IMG/VR virus record: IMGVR_UViG_3300010157_000232
Span: 1 to 25,194 of that record
Origin: a virus
Length of the DNA: 25,194 nucleotides
Reading direction: 5' to 3' (one strand)
The translations under genes and the position numbers were made by a program. Below are positions 1-9,881 of the stretch, piece by piece. Under the pieces are notes generated by a model. The model had not been told where the DNA came from. It saw nothing but the letters and a program-made list of their open reading frames with translations, and ran no database searches. Every line of letters begins with the position of its first letter. Position 1 is the first letter of the stretch.

Positions 1-1646
1 ACGTCAATACCTTGTGCAACTGAGTCTACATAGTTCTTTGATGCTGCGTCACCTGGATTTACTGGAGTATATTGTAGACCGGTAATGTTAGTGTTTGCAT
101 TAAGAACGATATTGCCTGTACCGCCTACCAAAAGACTTAAGTTTTGGTTAGTGGGTGCAGTTATAGAGATAGGTGATGTACCAACAGATGTAATCGCATT
201 AGCGAGTAGGGTTGCGTTACTTTGAATATTGCCTGTCGCAATAATAATACCAGCAGTACCTAAATTGCCAACGTTAGCATTACCTGTACCAGTGTTTAAT
301 GTACCGGCTACGTTAACACCTGTATTAGTTACAACTAAGACGTTAGCAACGCCATTCGATGAAATATTGACATTGCCGGCTGCTGCTGGAATATTGACGT
401 TTGAGTTGCCGTTTGCAAGAGCACCGGTAAATGTTGTAGCAGTAATGGTATTTGATGCAAAGTTAGCAGTAATACCGGTAACAATGTTTAGTGCGCTGTT
501 ACCATTTGAGGATGATGTTACGCCAGCCAAATACACAGTTGAAGAAGTTGAAGTATTAGTCTGAACAGCAGCAGCGTTTGTAGCACTTGTTGCAGTACCG
601 GCAGTAGCAACACTTAAGTTTGCAACTTGAGTCGTTGAAGTAACTACAAATGGTGCAGTACCTGTTGTAACGTTAGAAATTAATTGAGGAGCAGTTACGT
701 TAGCACTTGCTAATACTTGTGCAGTACCCAAGTTACCTACGTTAGCATTACCAGTAGAATTTAATGTGCCGGCTACGTTAACACCAGTATAAGTTACTAC
801 TAATACGTTTGCGGTGCCGTTTGCTGAAATATTGACATTACCGGCTGCAGTTGGAATATTAACGTTTGAGTTACCATTAGCAATAGTGTAGATGCCGGTT
901 AATGCAGAACCATTACCAACAAATCCAGTAGCGGTGATGTATCCATTTGCGAAGTTAGCAGAAAAGTTCGCATTTGAGTTTAATTGATAATTAGCATTTG
1001 TAGTCTGTGCGCCGGAGACAAGAAATGGTAGATAATAAGTACCAGTTGTTTGCACGTTTGTTAGAACTGCTGATGCATTAGTGGCTGCGGTAGCACTTGC
1101 TACAGATAAGTTAGCGACTGTCGTAGTAGATGTAACTACAAATGGTGCAGTACCGGTTGCTACGTTAGAAATTAGTTGAGGAGCAGTTACGTTAGCAGTA
1201 GCAAGTACTTGTGCAGTACCCAAGTTACCTACGTTAGCATTACCAGTAGAATTTAGTGTGCCAGTTACATTTACGCCGGTGCCGGTAATATTAGCAGTAT
1301 TATTGCCGTTTACATAAGCGACAATATTTCCAGATGCAACAGGAATGGTAAGATTAGATGTGCCGTTAGCAATACCGTTACCAGATGGTACAGTGGCCCA
1401 AGTTAGAACACCTGACCCGTTTGTTTGTAAGTAGTACCCCGAAGAACCGCCTGTAATCGTAACGTTGCCTACAGGACCTAAGTTGGATGTACCAGTAACA
1501 CTTAATGCTGTTGCAATATTTACATAATTAGCTGTTGCTAAATTACCTAGATTTGCATTAGTAACAGCTAAATTACCACTAGATGCTGTAATTGTGGCAT
1601 TACCTACAGTTAGTCCATTTTTTACGACGAAATTGAGTGTTGACAT
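1..1646 (-). CDS. Giant repetitive tail-fibre protein (C-terminus beyond window)
   Basis: The frame is open from an ATG at 1646 to the left edge, giving at least 548 residues; the C-terminus is missing. A strong Shine-Dalgarno (AAGGATAGGAAAC) lies just before the start, 15 bp after the previous gene, so the two are probably co-translated. The N-terminus (MSTLNFVVKNGLTVG) is a looser version of the anchor seen in the next three fibre genes. The body is Asn/Gly/Thr/Ala-rich with repeats such as GNANVGNLGTAQVLA and NVTAPQLISNV, plus one GGSSGYYLQTNGSGVLTW unit. The last visible residues, DAASKNYVDSVAQGIDV, match the start of a module found complete in the 1585-aa protein at 5084-9841. This is inferred to be an elongated, trimeric beta-structured fibre on the tail. 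The repeat style and neighbours support this; the exact tail position is unknown. Confidence 0.85.
   Translation of the reverse strand, partial: MSTLNFVVKNGLTVGNATITASSGNLAVTNANLGNLATANYVNIATALSVTGTSNLGPVGNVTITGGSSGYYLQTNGSGVLTWATVPSGNGIANGTSNLTIPVASGNIVAYVNGNNTANITGTGVNVTGTLNSTGNANVGNLGTAQVLATANVTAPQLISNVATGTAPFVVTSTTTVANLSVASATAATNASAVLTNVQTTGTYYLPFLVSGAQTTNANYQLNSNANFSANFANGYITATGFVGNGSALTGIYTIANGNSNVNIPTAAGNVNISANGTANVLVVTYTGVNVAGTLNSTGNANVGNLGTAQVLASANVTAPQLISNVTTGTAPFVVTSTTQVANLSVATAGTATSATNAAAVQTNTSTSSTVYLAGVTSSSNGNSALNIVTGITANFASNTITATTFTGALANGNSNVNIPAAAGNVNISSNGVANVLVVTNTGVNVAGTLNTGTGNANVGNLGTAGIIIATGNIQSNATLLANAITSVGTSPISITAPTNQNLSLLVGGTGNIVLNANTNITGLQYTPVNPGDAASKNYVDSVAQGID
641..1292 (-). 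repeat. Two direct copies of a ~160-bp fibre module, 492 bp apart
   Basis: The stretches around 641-800 and 1133-1292 are near-identical at the DNA level. For example, the word ggagcagttacgttagca starts at 688 and again at 1180. They encode the repeated peptide TAPFVVTST...VTAPQLISNV and GNANVGNLGTAQVLA. A more diverged third copy lies in the neighbouring fibre gene (ggagcagttacg at about 2704). The offset of 492 bp is a whole number of codons (164), so the copies keep frame. Confidence 0.8.
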
Positions 1647-1661
1647 GTTTCCTATCCTTTA

Positions 1662-4600
1662 TTAGTCTGGCACATATGTACCCAATAAATTGACTACTGT
1701 ATTTGCATATAATCCCTGAGCATACAGTTGCACATTTCCGCTACCTATATTACTAGTAAGAGTAACCAAATCTGAACCGTATGTAGATAAACTACCGTAT
1801 ACTGTTATAATACTATTTATGCTGTCGTGTACCAGAAGCACTTCCAAGGCTTGGTATCCATAATCACTTCCTGCTTTAATTGTGTATTTGGCGGACCTAT
1901 ATGTTGCTAAGGGAAATTGATCGACTATAACGGTACCTATGCCCACAGAAACTGGAGGCCGCGAACTGTATAAATCCCCTACGGCTACGTTTGCAGCACT
2001 AACCGTATTAGTAGCTGTAATATTCCCACTAGCAGTAATATTAGCATTTGATGCGATATTACCGTTTGCAGACAGCGTATTGTTTATTGTAACAGTTCCG
2101 GAAGCTGATCCTAGTTCGACATTAGCTGATAATCCAATATTGATATTGGCTATGCCTCCTACATTGAAGAGTCCGGCGGTGCTACCTGAAACGAAAATAG
2201 TTGAAGTCCCTACTGTTACGCACCCTGAAGAAGCTACCAAATAGTTTGCAGTGATTATGTTGGCATTTGAAATATTACTATTAACATCTAGCAAAATCCC
2301 AGCCGGGGTCGTTAGATTTCCGGTAGTATCAAATACCCATTTGTTAGTTCCACTGGACCAAATGTTAACATTCCCGTTAGCAGTAGGAATACTGACGTTT
2401 GAGTTGCCATTGACGATATCGGTAATACCAGTTAATGATGAACCATTTCCAACAAATCCTGTAGCCGTGATATATCCGTTTGCTAGGTTAGCAGAAAAAT
2501 TAGCATTTGATTGAAGTGGGTAGTTACCTGTTGCTGTTGCAGAAATAAATGGTATGTATCCAGTGCCGGTTGTAGTTAAAGTAGTTGATACGTTAGTAGC
2601 ATTTGAAGCGGTTGTCGCATTTGCTGCAAATAAGTTAGCAACGGTGGTTGTTGAAGTGACAATAAACGGGGCGGTACCTGTTGCGATATTTGAGATTAAT
2701 TGCGGAGCAGTTACGTTGGCACTTGCCAATACCTGTGCAGTACCCAAATTACCAATATTAGCATTACCCACAATGTTTGCATAACCTGCAGTATTTGTTC
2801 CGCCATTTGCAATAGTCAACTGAGATGTGGCATTACCTGTAATAAAATGAGTGATATTAGCATTTGCAGTAATAGTAATATTGCTATTACCGTTCTGCAT
2901 TAATCCACTATTAATAGTAGTAATATTTCCAGTTGTAATAATCGCCGTAGCAGTACCCAAATTGCCAACGTTAGCATTACCTGTAGCATTCAATGTACCT
3001 GATACGTTTACGCCAGTACCTGTAATAATCATCGTATTATTACCAGCAGCAAAATGATTAATATTGCCACCTGATATTGGAATACTTACATTTGAAGTAC
3101 CATTAGATACATTACCAGAATATGCTGAATAGTTTGCGTTTGCTACAGTGCCGCTTACATTGGGTCCATAAATGTTACTTAATAGATTACCTGCACCACT
3201 AAAGTAGTTAGCAATTACTAAGTTACCTAAGTTAGCATTATCTGCTGAAATGTTGCCAGTGCCGCTATTATTAATTGCTAAACCAATACCAGTAGCATTA
3301 CCAATATTTGGTAATATTAATGTTGGACTTGTTTGACGAATAAATGTGCCACTACCCGAACCAGTATATTCAGTTGTAGTTAAGTGAAAATATTGCTCTG
3401 CTGCGCCGCCTTGTAATCCTGCTAAGTTATCGTGAAGTGTTACTAATGGAGTTTGAACAGTTGAACTTGTTGTGGTACCGTTCAATGTAACGCTTACATT
3501 CTTAGTCTGTGAACCACCGTTGATACTAGCAATGACTGTTGCAAGACCAATAGTAGTATTTGCTAATGCGGTTGCACCCTGAGTGGTAGTAAAGTTATAT
3601 GCCGTTAATGTTGCTGTGAGCGTTGCTGCACCAACATAGAACGCATTATCTAACACATTTATAGATACAGCACTCTCGTTTACATAACCACTAGTGGTTG
3701 TAACTGTTGCCGATGTGCTATTTGCGATAGCAGTAATTTGCATTAGTGCGTTTGGTGTTTGTAAGTAGCTCGCTAAACTTACATTTGAACTTGCGGTTGC
3801 AGTTGCGAATGGAGTGCTACCTGTTGCTGTAGCAGTTCTGCTTGTGCCGGTACCGGTAATTGTAATTGTGCCAGCATATGGTGTAGTAATATACTGAGAA
3901 ACTGCAATGCTAGGTGCACCGCCGCTGGTCGCGTTAGCGTTAGACCAAATACTATATGCCCATTGACCAGCATCTAATTGTGTTCTATTCAATGATCCGG
4001 TTTCAAATACAGCAAATACTTCTGACACGCCGCTTGGTATAACACCAGATACGTAACTTACAGCAGTTGTATTAGGGGTACCTAGTAATGTTTGAATATT
4101 AGCAAAGTTGTTTGTAGTTGGACCTGCTAAAATTTGCGGGCTAGTGAACCAAAAGTTAACTGACGCACCTGCACTTACTGTTGAACTTTGATTTTGGTTG
4201 ACCCAGTTAACACCGTTGTACCCAAGAACCTGACTTAATGATGGACTTGTGATAACAACATCTGACAAACTTGAGGTTAGTAACAATCCGGTGATACCAA
4301 CACCGTTACCAGTAATGTAATTTGCTTGTACTAAGTTACCGCCATTAATGTTACCTGCTGTGATGTTAGTACTAATATTAGCATAATTTGCATTGATTAT
4401 ATTTGCACCGTTAATATTAGAACTTGTACCGCTGAGATTAATATCCCCGTTACCGTTAAGAGTAATGCTACCTGCAAAGAAATTGCCTGTAATATTAGCA
4501 TTACCAGTTGCGTTTAAGTTGCCAGTAATATTTGCGTTACCAGCAGTTAAAAGTTGTGTAACAACAATATTACCTGCACCGACATTGCCAATATTAGCAT

Positions 4601-5084
4601 TGCCACTAATGTTTGCTGTACCCGTAATATTTGCACCAGTACCTGTAACCTGTAATACATTGGCTACTCCGGCTACTTTTACATTAAAATTACCACTTGG
4701 ATCTAATGAAGCGTTGCTTGTGCCATTTACAATATAAGAACCTGCTGCTATAGCAATGTTAGTGATATTGCTACCGTCACCTATTAGGTATTGTGCTTTA
4801 ACAACCCCTGAGTTAGCATATAAATTACCTGTTATAGTATTTGTTGTTACGTTTGCATTACCGGTAACAGTAATGCTAGCAAATTGTATATTAGCACTGT
4901 CAGTGAAATCTACATTTCCACCTGATAATATGATATTATTAGAATAAAGGGTACCACTAATCGTTGCATTGCTAGATGCCGAAATAAAATTAGCTGTAAC
5001 ATTGCCGTTTGCATCAATTACATTGATGATTGTATTGGCACCTACGCTAAACCCAGCGACTGAATTAAGCGGTTTATTTGCCAT
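1662..5084 (-). CDS. Giant repetitive tail-fibre protein with C-terminal beta domain
   Basis: The product has 1140 residues. Its ATG overlaps the stop of the upstream fibre gene by one base (TAATG), with AGGACT upstream, so translation is probably coupled. The N-terminus MANKPLNSVAGFSVG carries the anchor motif shared with neighbouring fibres. Residues about 30-290 are NANIxGN repeats. Residues about 290-590 form a different Thr/Ser/Ala-rich segment ending in LAGLQGGAAEQYFHL and TGTFIRQTSPTL-like sequence, a module widespread in phage tail fibres. NANI repeats return after that. The last ~100 residues (VDQFPLATYRSAKYTI ... YQALEVLLVHD) match a terminal domain common in fibres of T4-like marine phages. 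No enzymatic motif is seen. The role as a tail fibre is inferred from architecture and context; the receptor is unknown. Confidence 0.87.
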   Translation of the reverse strand: MANKPLNSVAGFSVGANTIINVIDANGNVTANFISASSNATISGTLYSNNIILSGGNVDFTDSANIQFASITVTGNANVTTNTITGNLYANSGVVKAQYLIGDGSNITNIAIAAGSYIVNGTSNASLDPSGNFNVKVAGVANVLQVTGTGANITGTANISGNANIGNVGAGNIVVTQLLTAGNANITGNLNATGNANITGNFFAGSITLNGNGDINLSGTSSNINGANIINANYANISTNITAGNINGGNLVQANYITGNGVGITGLLLTSSLSDVVITSPSLSQVLGYNGVNWVNQNQSSTVSAGASVNFWFTSPQILAGPTTNNFANIQTLLGTPNTTAVSYVSGVIPSGVSEVFAVFETGSLNRTQLDAGQWAYSIWSNANATSGGAPSIAVSQYITTPYAGTITITGTGTSRTATATGSTPFATATASSNVSLASYLQTPNALMQITAIANSTSATVTTTSGYVNESAVSINVLDNAFYVGAATLTATLTAYNFTTTQGATALANTTIGLATVIASINGGSQTKNVSVTLNGTTTSSTVQTPLVTLHDNLAGLQGGAAEQYFHLTTTEYTGSGSGTFIRQTSPTLILPNIGNATGIGLAINNSGTGNISADNANLGNLVIANYFSGAGNLLSNIYGPNVSGTVANANYSAYSGNVSNGTSNVSIPISGGNINHFAAGNNTMIITGTGVNVSGTLNATGNANVGNLGTATAIITTGNITTINSGLMQNGNSNITITANANITHFITGNATSQLTIANGGTNTAGYANIVGNANIGNLGTAQVLASANVTAPQLISNIATGTAPFIVTSTTTVANLFAANATTASNATNVSTTLTTTGTGYIPFISATATGNYPLQSNANFSANLANGYITATGFVGNGSSLTGITDIVNGNSNVSIPTANGNVNIWSSGTNKWVFDTTGNLTTPAGILLDVNSNISNANIITANYLVASSGCVTVGTSTIFVSGSTAGLFNVGGIANINIGLSANVELGSASGTVTINNTLSANGNIASNANITASGNITATNTVSAANVAVGDLYSSRPPVSVGIGTVIVDQFPLATYRSAKYTIKAGSDYGYQALEVLLVHDSINSIITVYGSLSTYGSDLVTLTSNIGSGNVQLYAQGLYANTVVNLLGTYVPD

Positions 5085-8000
5085 TAAATAGTCCTAAATT
5101 GCGTCGTCCAAACGGTTGCATTAGTACTTACCGGAGATACTTGCAGAGCAATATTTGCACCAACTAAATTTACTGACAATGAGCCTGGACTTGCACCAAT
5201 AAATGTTGTTCCATAAATTACAAAGTCAGCGATAGTTCCATCAGTTAAGGCCTGTACTGTTGCTGCTGAGTATTTAGCGCCGGCAGCATCTACGCCTTTA
5301 ACAAAAAATTCTACACCAGTAACGCCCGAAACAGGAAGCTGTGCAATAGTTTGATTGGCAGTAATGGACACTGTAGTTGTAGTTGCCCAATTAATCGATG
5401 TGTTGCCAAGTGTGATTACATTATCAATATTTGCATTATTAGCTGAGAGAGTACCTGATATGTTTGCATAACCTGTGATATTTGCACCGGTGCTAGTAAT
5501 TACGGCAGTAGTGTTGCCCCCTGACACAAGATTGATATTGCCATTAACAACGGGAATACTTACGTTTGATGTGCCATTACTAATTTGTGATGCGCTGACC
5601 GAATACCAACTTAAGTTACCTAAACCATCAGTTTGTAGTACTTGCCCAGAACTACCACCAGTGATATGTACGTTAGTATTTGATCCTAATGATACATTTG
5701 GTGAACTAGTAAACGTTACGTTACCGTTAGCTGTAAGAGCATAATTCGATGTGATATTATTAGCAACTAAATTACCAGCAATATTTGCGTTTCCGCCATT
5801 ATTAATAGCTAAACTATTGCCATATATACCATTAGCAGTTACATTACCCGTAATATTTGCATTGCCGCCAATTAGTGCGTCAAGCGTGATATTTGCAACA
5901 TTAGCAAAAATATAATTAACACCATTAATGTTACCACCACTACCTGTACCAACTAGTACATTACCAGAAATATTTGCATTACCACCAACCAATAATTCAG
6001 TGCCAACGTTAGCATAACCAGTTGAGATGAAATTGTTTACATTAGCAAATGTGTTGACTGTTAAACTATCAGTTAGCGTTAGTGCATTTGAATTTACGTT
6101 ACCAGCAAGTAAGTTACCCGTCAAGTTTAATGATGTACCGGTTGCTGCGCCAATATTTGGTGTTACTAATTGTGCGCTATTTGCTACCACAATATTACCG
6201 CCAATAATAGCAGTTGTTACATTATCTACATTAGCAGAAATTACCGTACCGGTAACCAAAATACCATTTGCACCAGTATACGCTATTGCCGAACCAAATT
6301 GTGTAAAGACAATATTAGTTACACCAATATCAATTTGACCTGTTGTTGTTAATACCCAACTTGAGCCACCATACGACATACCGCCAGAGATAAAGAAGTA
6401 CGCACCAGAACATAATGCAGTTGTACTTTGTGGAACAAATGTATCACCATCACTGCTTCTTGTAAGTACCCAAGGTGTTGAAATATCACCTTCTGTTGTT
6501 ACACTATAGATACCATTATATGCTTGTGTTGCTTGACCGATTACAAGTACTCTTGAGCCAACAGTTGTTGTAACACCGTCAGCCGCAAATGCTGCATTAG
6601 TACCAGCATTGGTTAAGGTTGCCCCAATACCTGATTGTGCAATTGCAGGTTCTGTTAAACCTGACCCTGCTATTAATGTTTCAACAATTGGTCCAAAGAA
6701 TGTAGATTTTACTGTTATTTGATTTGATGCAGGAATCGTGTCTACCCAATATACAACAGGTGCTGCACTAAGCCCATTAAATGCATTTGTAAATGAAATG
6801 TCAGCGTTTGCACTTAATCCGTGTGCTGTACTAAATTGAATTGTACTGTTACCAATAATATCTGTAACTGTTAGTGTTGTGCCACCATCCGTATATGTTG
6901 CGTTTAGATTAGCAGTAGTTAATACATTTGCTGCTGCGTGGATATATAAACCCTGACCTACGCTGTCAACATATTGTTTTGTTGCTGCATCTTGCGGATT
7001 TAATGGATCACGCACGCTTGTTATGTATGTGTGATTGACATCAACATTGCCTGCACCACCTGGCACTAAGTTAATGTTATAACTACCGTTAGCAAGTTGA
7101 TCACTTGCCAATGTTAAATATGTACCAACCGAAGTTAATGTGTTACCAATAAAGTTGACATTTGATGTAACATTGCCACTAGTAATTGTATTACCAGTAA
7201 CAATAACATTAGTACTTGATACTTTAATTACATTAGCGGTGCCACCAACTGAAACATCAATGTTACCATTAATTGTTGGGATAGCAATGTTGCTTGTACC
7301 GTTAGCAAATATACCTGTGATGTTACCAACAGTTAAGTTGCCGGTTATATTTGCGTTACTTTGAACAACTAAGTTACCTGCAATGTTTGCATCATAATTT
7401 GCATAGAAGTAGTTTGCTGTTGAAGTACCTTGAACATAAGTGTTATTATTAACATTCAAATCAAATGCTAAGTTTGCATAGTTAGCAAATAGATAGTCAA
7501 CACCACTGATATTACCACCAGAACCGCCACCTGTTTGAATATTGCCACCAACATTTAAGTTACCGGTAGTATCATCATAAGTGAATGATGCATTGCTAAC
7601 CAAATAATTAGCTGCATTTCCGTATACAATTTGAGTATTTGATATGGCATTTACTTGAGCATAGTTAACAGAGAGAATATTAGCGGTTGCTAAATTACCT
7701 AAGTTAGCATTACCAGTAGTTAAATTACTTGCGAAGTTTGCATAATTAGCAATTACTAAGTTACCTAAATTTGCGGTGCCAATTGCAGGGAATACTGAGT
7801 TGCCAGTTGGATCAAATGTCCAAATATAATTTCCTGTATCTGCGGCTGTTTGTATATGACCGCCTGTATTATCGGCATATACATAACTTTGATTATCAGG
7901 GCTACCAATTGCAGCTCCGTTAGGCGCAGTGCCACCTAATGTAATGTAACCACCGTTGTCATAGAGTTGACCGCTATCAGGGAATGTTAAATTGCCTGTG

Positions 8001-9841
8001 TTAGCAAACTGCCATTGATAATCCGTTACGCCACCGTTAGCATTAATAAAGACTGTGCCGTTGGTAACAGGAATAGTTACATTACTATTACCATTATAAA
8101 TTTCACTTACGTTAGCAGTTGATGTCCAAGAAAGATTTCCTGCACCATCGGTGATTAACGCTTGCCCAGTTGAACCACCGTAAATATGTACGTTACCAAC
8201 ATTACCTAATTGTACATTTGCACTATTAGTGTTAAAGTCAACTGTGCCACCTGCATTCGTCGTGAATGAGTTTGCTATTACAACATTTGCGCCAGTTACG
8301 TTACCGCCAGTTAGCGTGACATCTCCACCAGTGCCGGTTGTGCTAAAGTGGTTAGCAGTTACTAAGTTACCTAATGTAGTTGTACCGGCTGCAGCACCCT
8401 CACCTGCGGTAAGATTACCACTACCATCAAAATGCCAATAGTTTTCAACACCGTATGTGTTAGTGTAAATTTCAAAACCAAGATTGGTTAGATAGATGGT
8501 ATTGTTACCGCCACCTTGATTCAATCCTGCTAAACCATTAGGATAACCACTAGCGGCGTTCGATAGCATTAACTGACCAGTAGGATTACCAGTAGTATAC
8601 TGATCTACAATTTGTCCACCAAACGGGGTTGTTAAGAAACCTGTTGTATCAAAGTTCCAGTTATAATCTGTGCCAGCATTAGCATTGATGTATACATTGC
8701 CGTTGAGGTCAGGGATAGTTACATTACTATTACCGTTGTGAATAATTGTTGGGCTGCCGGTTGCTTGCCAACTTAAGTTACCTGACCCATCAGTTTGTAG
8801 TACATATCCTGAAGTACCACCATAGATATGTACGTTACTTACATTACCTAATTGTACGTTTGGATTGTAAGTATTGAAATCGATTGTTCCGCCATTGCTG
8901 GTAAACGAGTTTGCAAAAATAACATTGGCGCCAGAGATATTGCCTGAGCTACCTGTTGTTGTAAAGTTGCCGGCTGATACATTGCCTCCTGCGTATAAGT
9001 TTCCACCAACACCTACACCACCCGATACAACTAATGCACCAGTTGATGTTGTTGTCGAAACTGTAGTTGGATGAATTTGAAACTGTTGACCTGCATCAAA
9101 GAAACGCATTACCTCATTGCCAGTATCATAACCATTACCAAACACAATGTCATTATCTGTGCCCGTGCCGGACGTTGCTATAATTAAATTACCACCAAAA
9201 CCAGGGACGCCTGATACTACGAAATATCCATCGCCTGGCTGAGTTAATCCGGCGCCTGCAACATTATAGGTCGAACCAGCCATACCCATATCCGAATAAC
9301 CAGTCTCGGCGTTACCATTATCAGCATATGCTACCCAGTCAACTGACGCATTTGGGTTTTTATTTAATAGCGATGCTTGGGCATAGTTCGCAGAATTTGC
9401 GGTGCCAAGAAATATAGAATTGGGGAAATTAAGAATTCCACCGGCAGCATCGGGTCCAACAAGTATTGCGTTACCTAATAGTAAATTATAGGGAGCAGTT
9501 AGATTACCTGATGTGTCGAAATTCCATTGTTTGTCTACGCTAGCGTTAGCATTGATGTAAACATTACCATTAGCAGTGGGTATAGTGACATTACTATAGC
9601 CGTTATCGATAATACTAATATTAGCACTTGACGACCAAGTTAGATTACCTAACCCGTCTGTTTGTAGCACTTGCCCATTTGAGCCGCCGCCAATATAAAC
9701 ATTGCCTACATTACCCAAGTTAGCAAAATTACTTACTATAAGATTTCCGGTTGTTACATCTCCGTTACCGTAAATAATAGTAGTAATCGTACTATTGCCT
9801 ACCGAAAATCCACCAACTGAATTAAGTGCTTTTAATGACAT
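5084..9841 (-). CDS. Giant repetitive tail-fibre protein, 1585 aa
   Basis: This is the largest gene in the window. It starts MSLKALNSVGGFSVG, the shared fibre anchor. Several units of the form GGSSGQVLQTDGLGNLSW followed by NGNSNVTIP...GNVYINANA recur through residues about 50-500, each predicting a beta-rich shaft element. Residues about 940-1160 hold the phage-fibre module that begins DPLNPQDAATKQYVDSV and includes VLVIGQATQAYNGIYSV and SSWVLTTTGQIDIGV. The last ~110 residues (VEFFVKGVDAAGAKYS ... TIADFVIYGTTFIG) are a terminal beta domain different from that of the next gene. TAGGAT precedes the start, and a GATAAATA late-promoter octamer lies 22 nt upstream. A distal or side tail fibre is the likely role; precise attachment cannot be judged. 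Confidence 0.87.
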   Translation of the reverse strand: MSLKALNSVGGFSVGNSTITTIIYGNGDVTTGNLIVSNFANLGNVGNVYIGGGSNGQVLQTDGLGNLTWSSSANISIIDNGYSNVTIPTANGNVYINANASVDKQWNFDTSGNLTAPYNLLLGNAILVGPDAAGGILNFPNSIFLGTANSANYAQASLLNKNPNASVDWVAYADNGNAETGYSDMGMAGSTYNVAGAGLTQPGDGYFVVSGVPGFGGNLIIATSGTGTDNDIVFGNGYDTGNEVMRFFDAGQQFQIHPTTVSTTTSTGALVVSGGVGVGGNLYAGGNVSAGNFTTTGSSGNISGANVIFANSFTSNGGTIDFNTYNPNVQLGNVSNVHIYGGTSGYVLQTDGSGNLSWQATGSPTIIHNGNSNVTIPDLNGNVYINANAGTDYNWNFDTTGFLTTPFGGQIVDQYTTGNPTGQLMLSNAASGYPNGLAGLNQGGGNNTIYLTNLGFEIYTNTYGVENYWHFDGSGNLTAGEGAAAGTTTLGNLVTANHFSTTGTGGDVTLTGGNVTGANVVIANSFTTNAGGTVDFNTNSANVQLGNVGNVHIYGGSTGQALITDGAGNLSWTSTANVSEIYNGNSNVTIPVTNGTVFINANGGVTDYQWQFANTGNLTFPDSGQLYDNGGYITLGGTAPNGAAIGSPDNQSYVYADNTGGHIQTAADTGNYIWTFDPTGNSVFPAIGTANLGNLVIANYANFASNLTTGNANLGNLATANILSVNYAQVNAISNTQIVYGNAANYLVSNASFTYDDTTGNLNVGGNIQTGGGSGGNISGVDYLFANYANLAFDLNVNNNTYVQGTSTANYFYANYDANIAGNLVVQSNANITGNLTVGNITGIFANGTSNIAIPTINGNIDVSVGGTANVIKVSSTNVIVTGNTITSGNVTSNVNFIGNTLTSVGTYLTLASDQLANGSYNINLVPGGAGNVDVNHTYITSVRDPLNPQDAATKQYVDSVGQGLYIHAAANVLTTANLNATYTDGGTTLTVTDIIGNSTIQFSTAHGLSANADISFTNAFNGLSAAPVVYWVDTIPASNQITVKSTFFGPIVETLIAGSGLTEPAIAQSGIGATLTNAGTNAAFAADGVTTTVGSRVLVIGQATQAYNGIYSVTTEGDISTPWVLTRSSDGDTFVPQSTTALCSGAYFFISGGMSYGGSSWVLTTTGQIDIGVTNIVFTQFGSAIAYTGANGILVTGTVISANVDNVTTAIIGGNIVVANSAQLVTPNIGAATGTSLNLTGNLLAGNVNSNALTLTDSLTVNTFANVNNFISTGYANVGTELLVGGNANISGNVLVGTGSGGNINGVNYIFANVANITLDALIGGNANITGNVTANGIYGNSLAINNGGNANIAGNLVANNITSNYALTANGNVTFTSSPNVSLGSNTNVHITGGSSGQVLQTDGLGNLSWYSVSASQISNGTSNVSIPVVNGNINLVSGGNTTAVITSTGANITGYANISGTLSANNANIDNVITLGNTSINWATTTTVSITANQTIAQLPVSGVTGVEFFVKGVDAAGAKYSAATVQALTDGTIADFVIYGTTFIGASPGSLSVNLVGANIALQVSPVSTNATVWTTQFRTI

Positions 9842-9863
9842 TTGTTAAATCCTATTACTTGTA

Positions 9864-9871
9864 TATTTATC
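9864..9871 (-). promoter_or_regulatory. T4-like late promoter octamer GATAAATA
   Basis: The minus strand reads GATAAATA, one base from the T4 late consensus TATAAATA. It lies in the 40-bp gap between fibre genes, 22 nt before the ATG at 9841, with a Shine-Dalgarno-like TAGGAT between. The position fits a late promoter for the three distal fibre genes. Confidence 0.65.
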
Positions 9872-9881
9872 TTATCCATAA

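Noticed and set aside
4393-4737. Plus-strand open frames of 60-120 codons across the giant fibre genes
   Set aside because: They mirror the Asn/Gly/Thr-rich repeats of the minus-strand genes, giving hydrophobic Val/Pro/Leu/Ala peptides, and lack ribosome binding sites.
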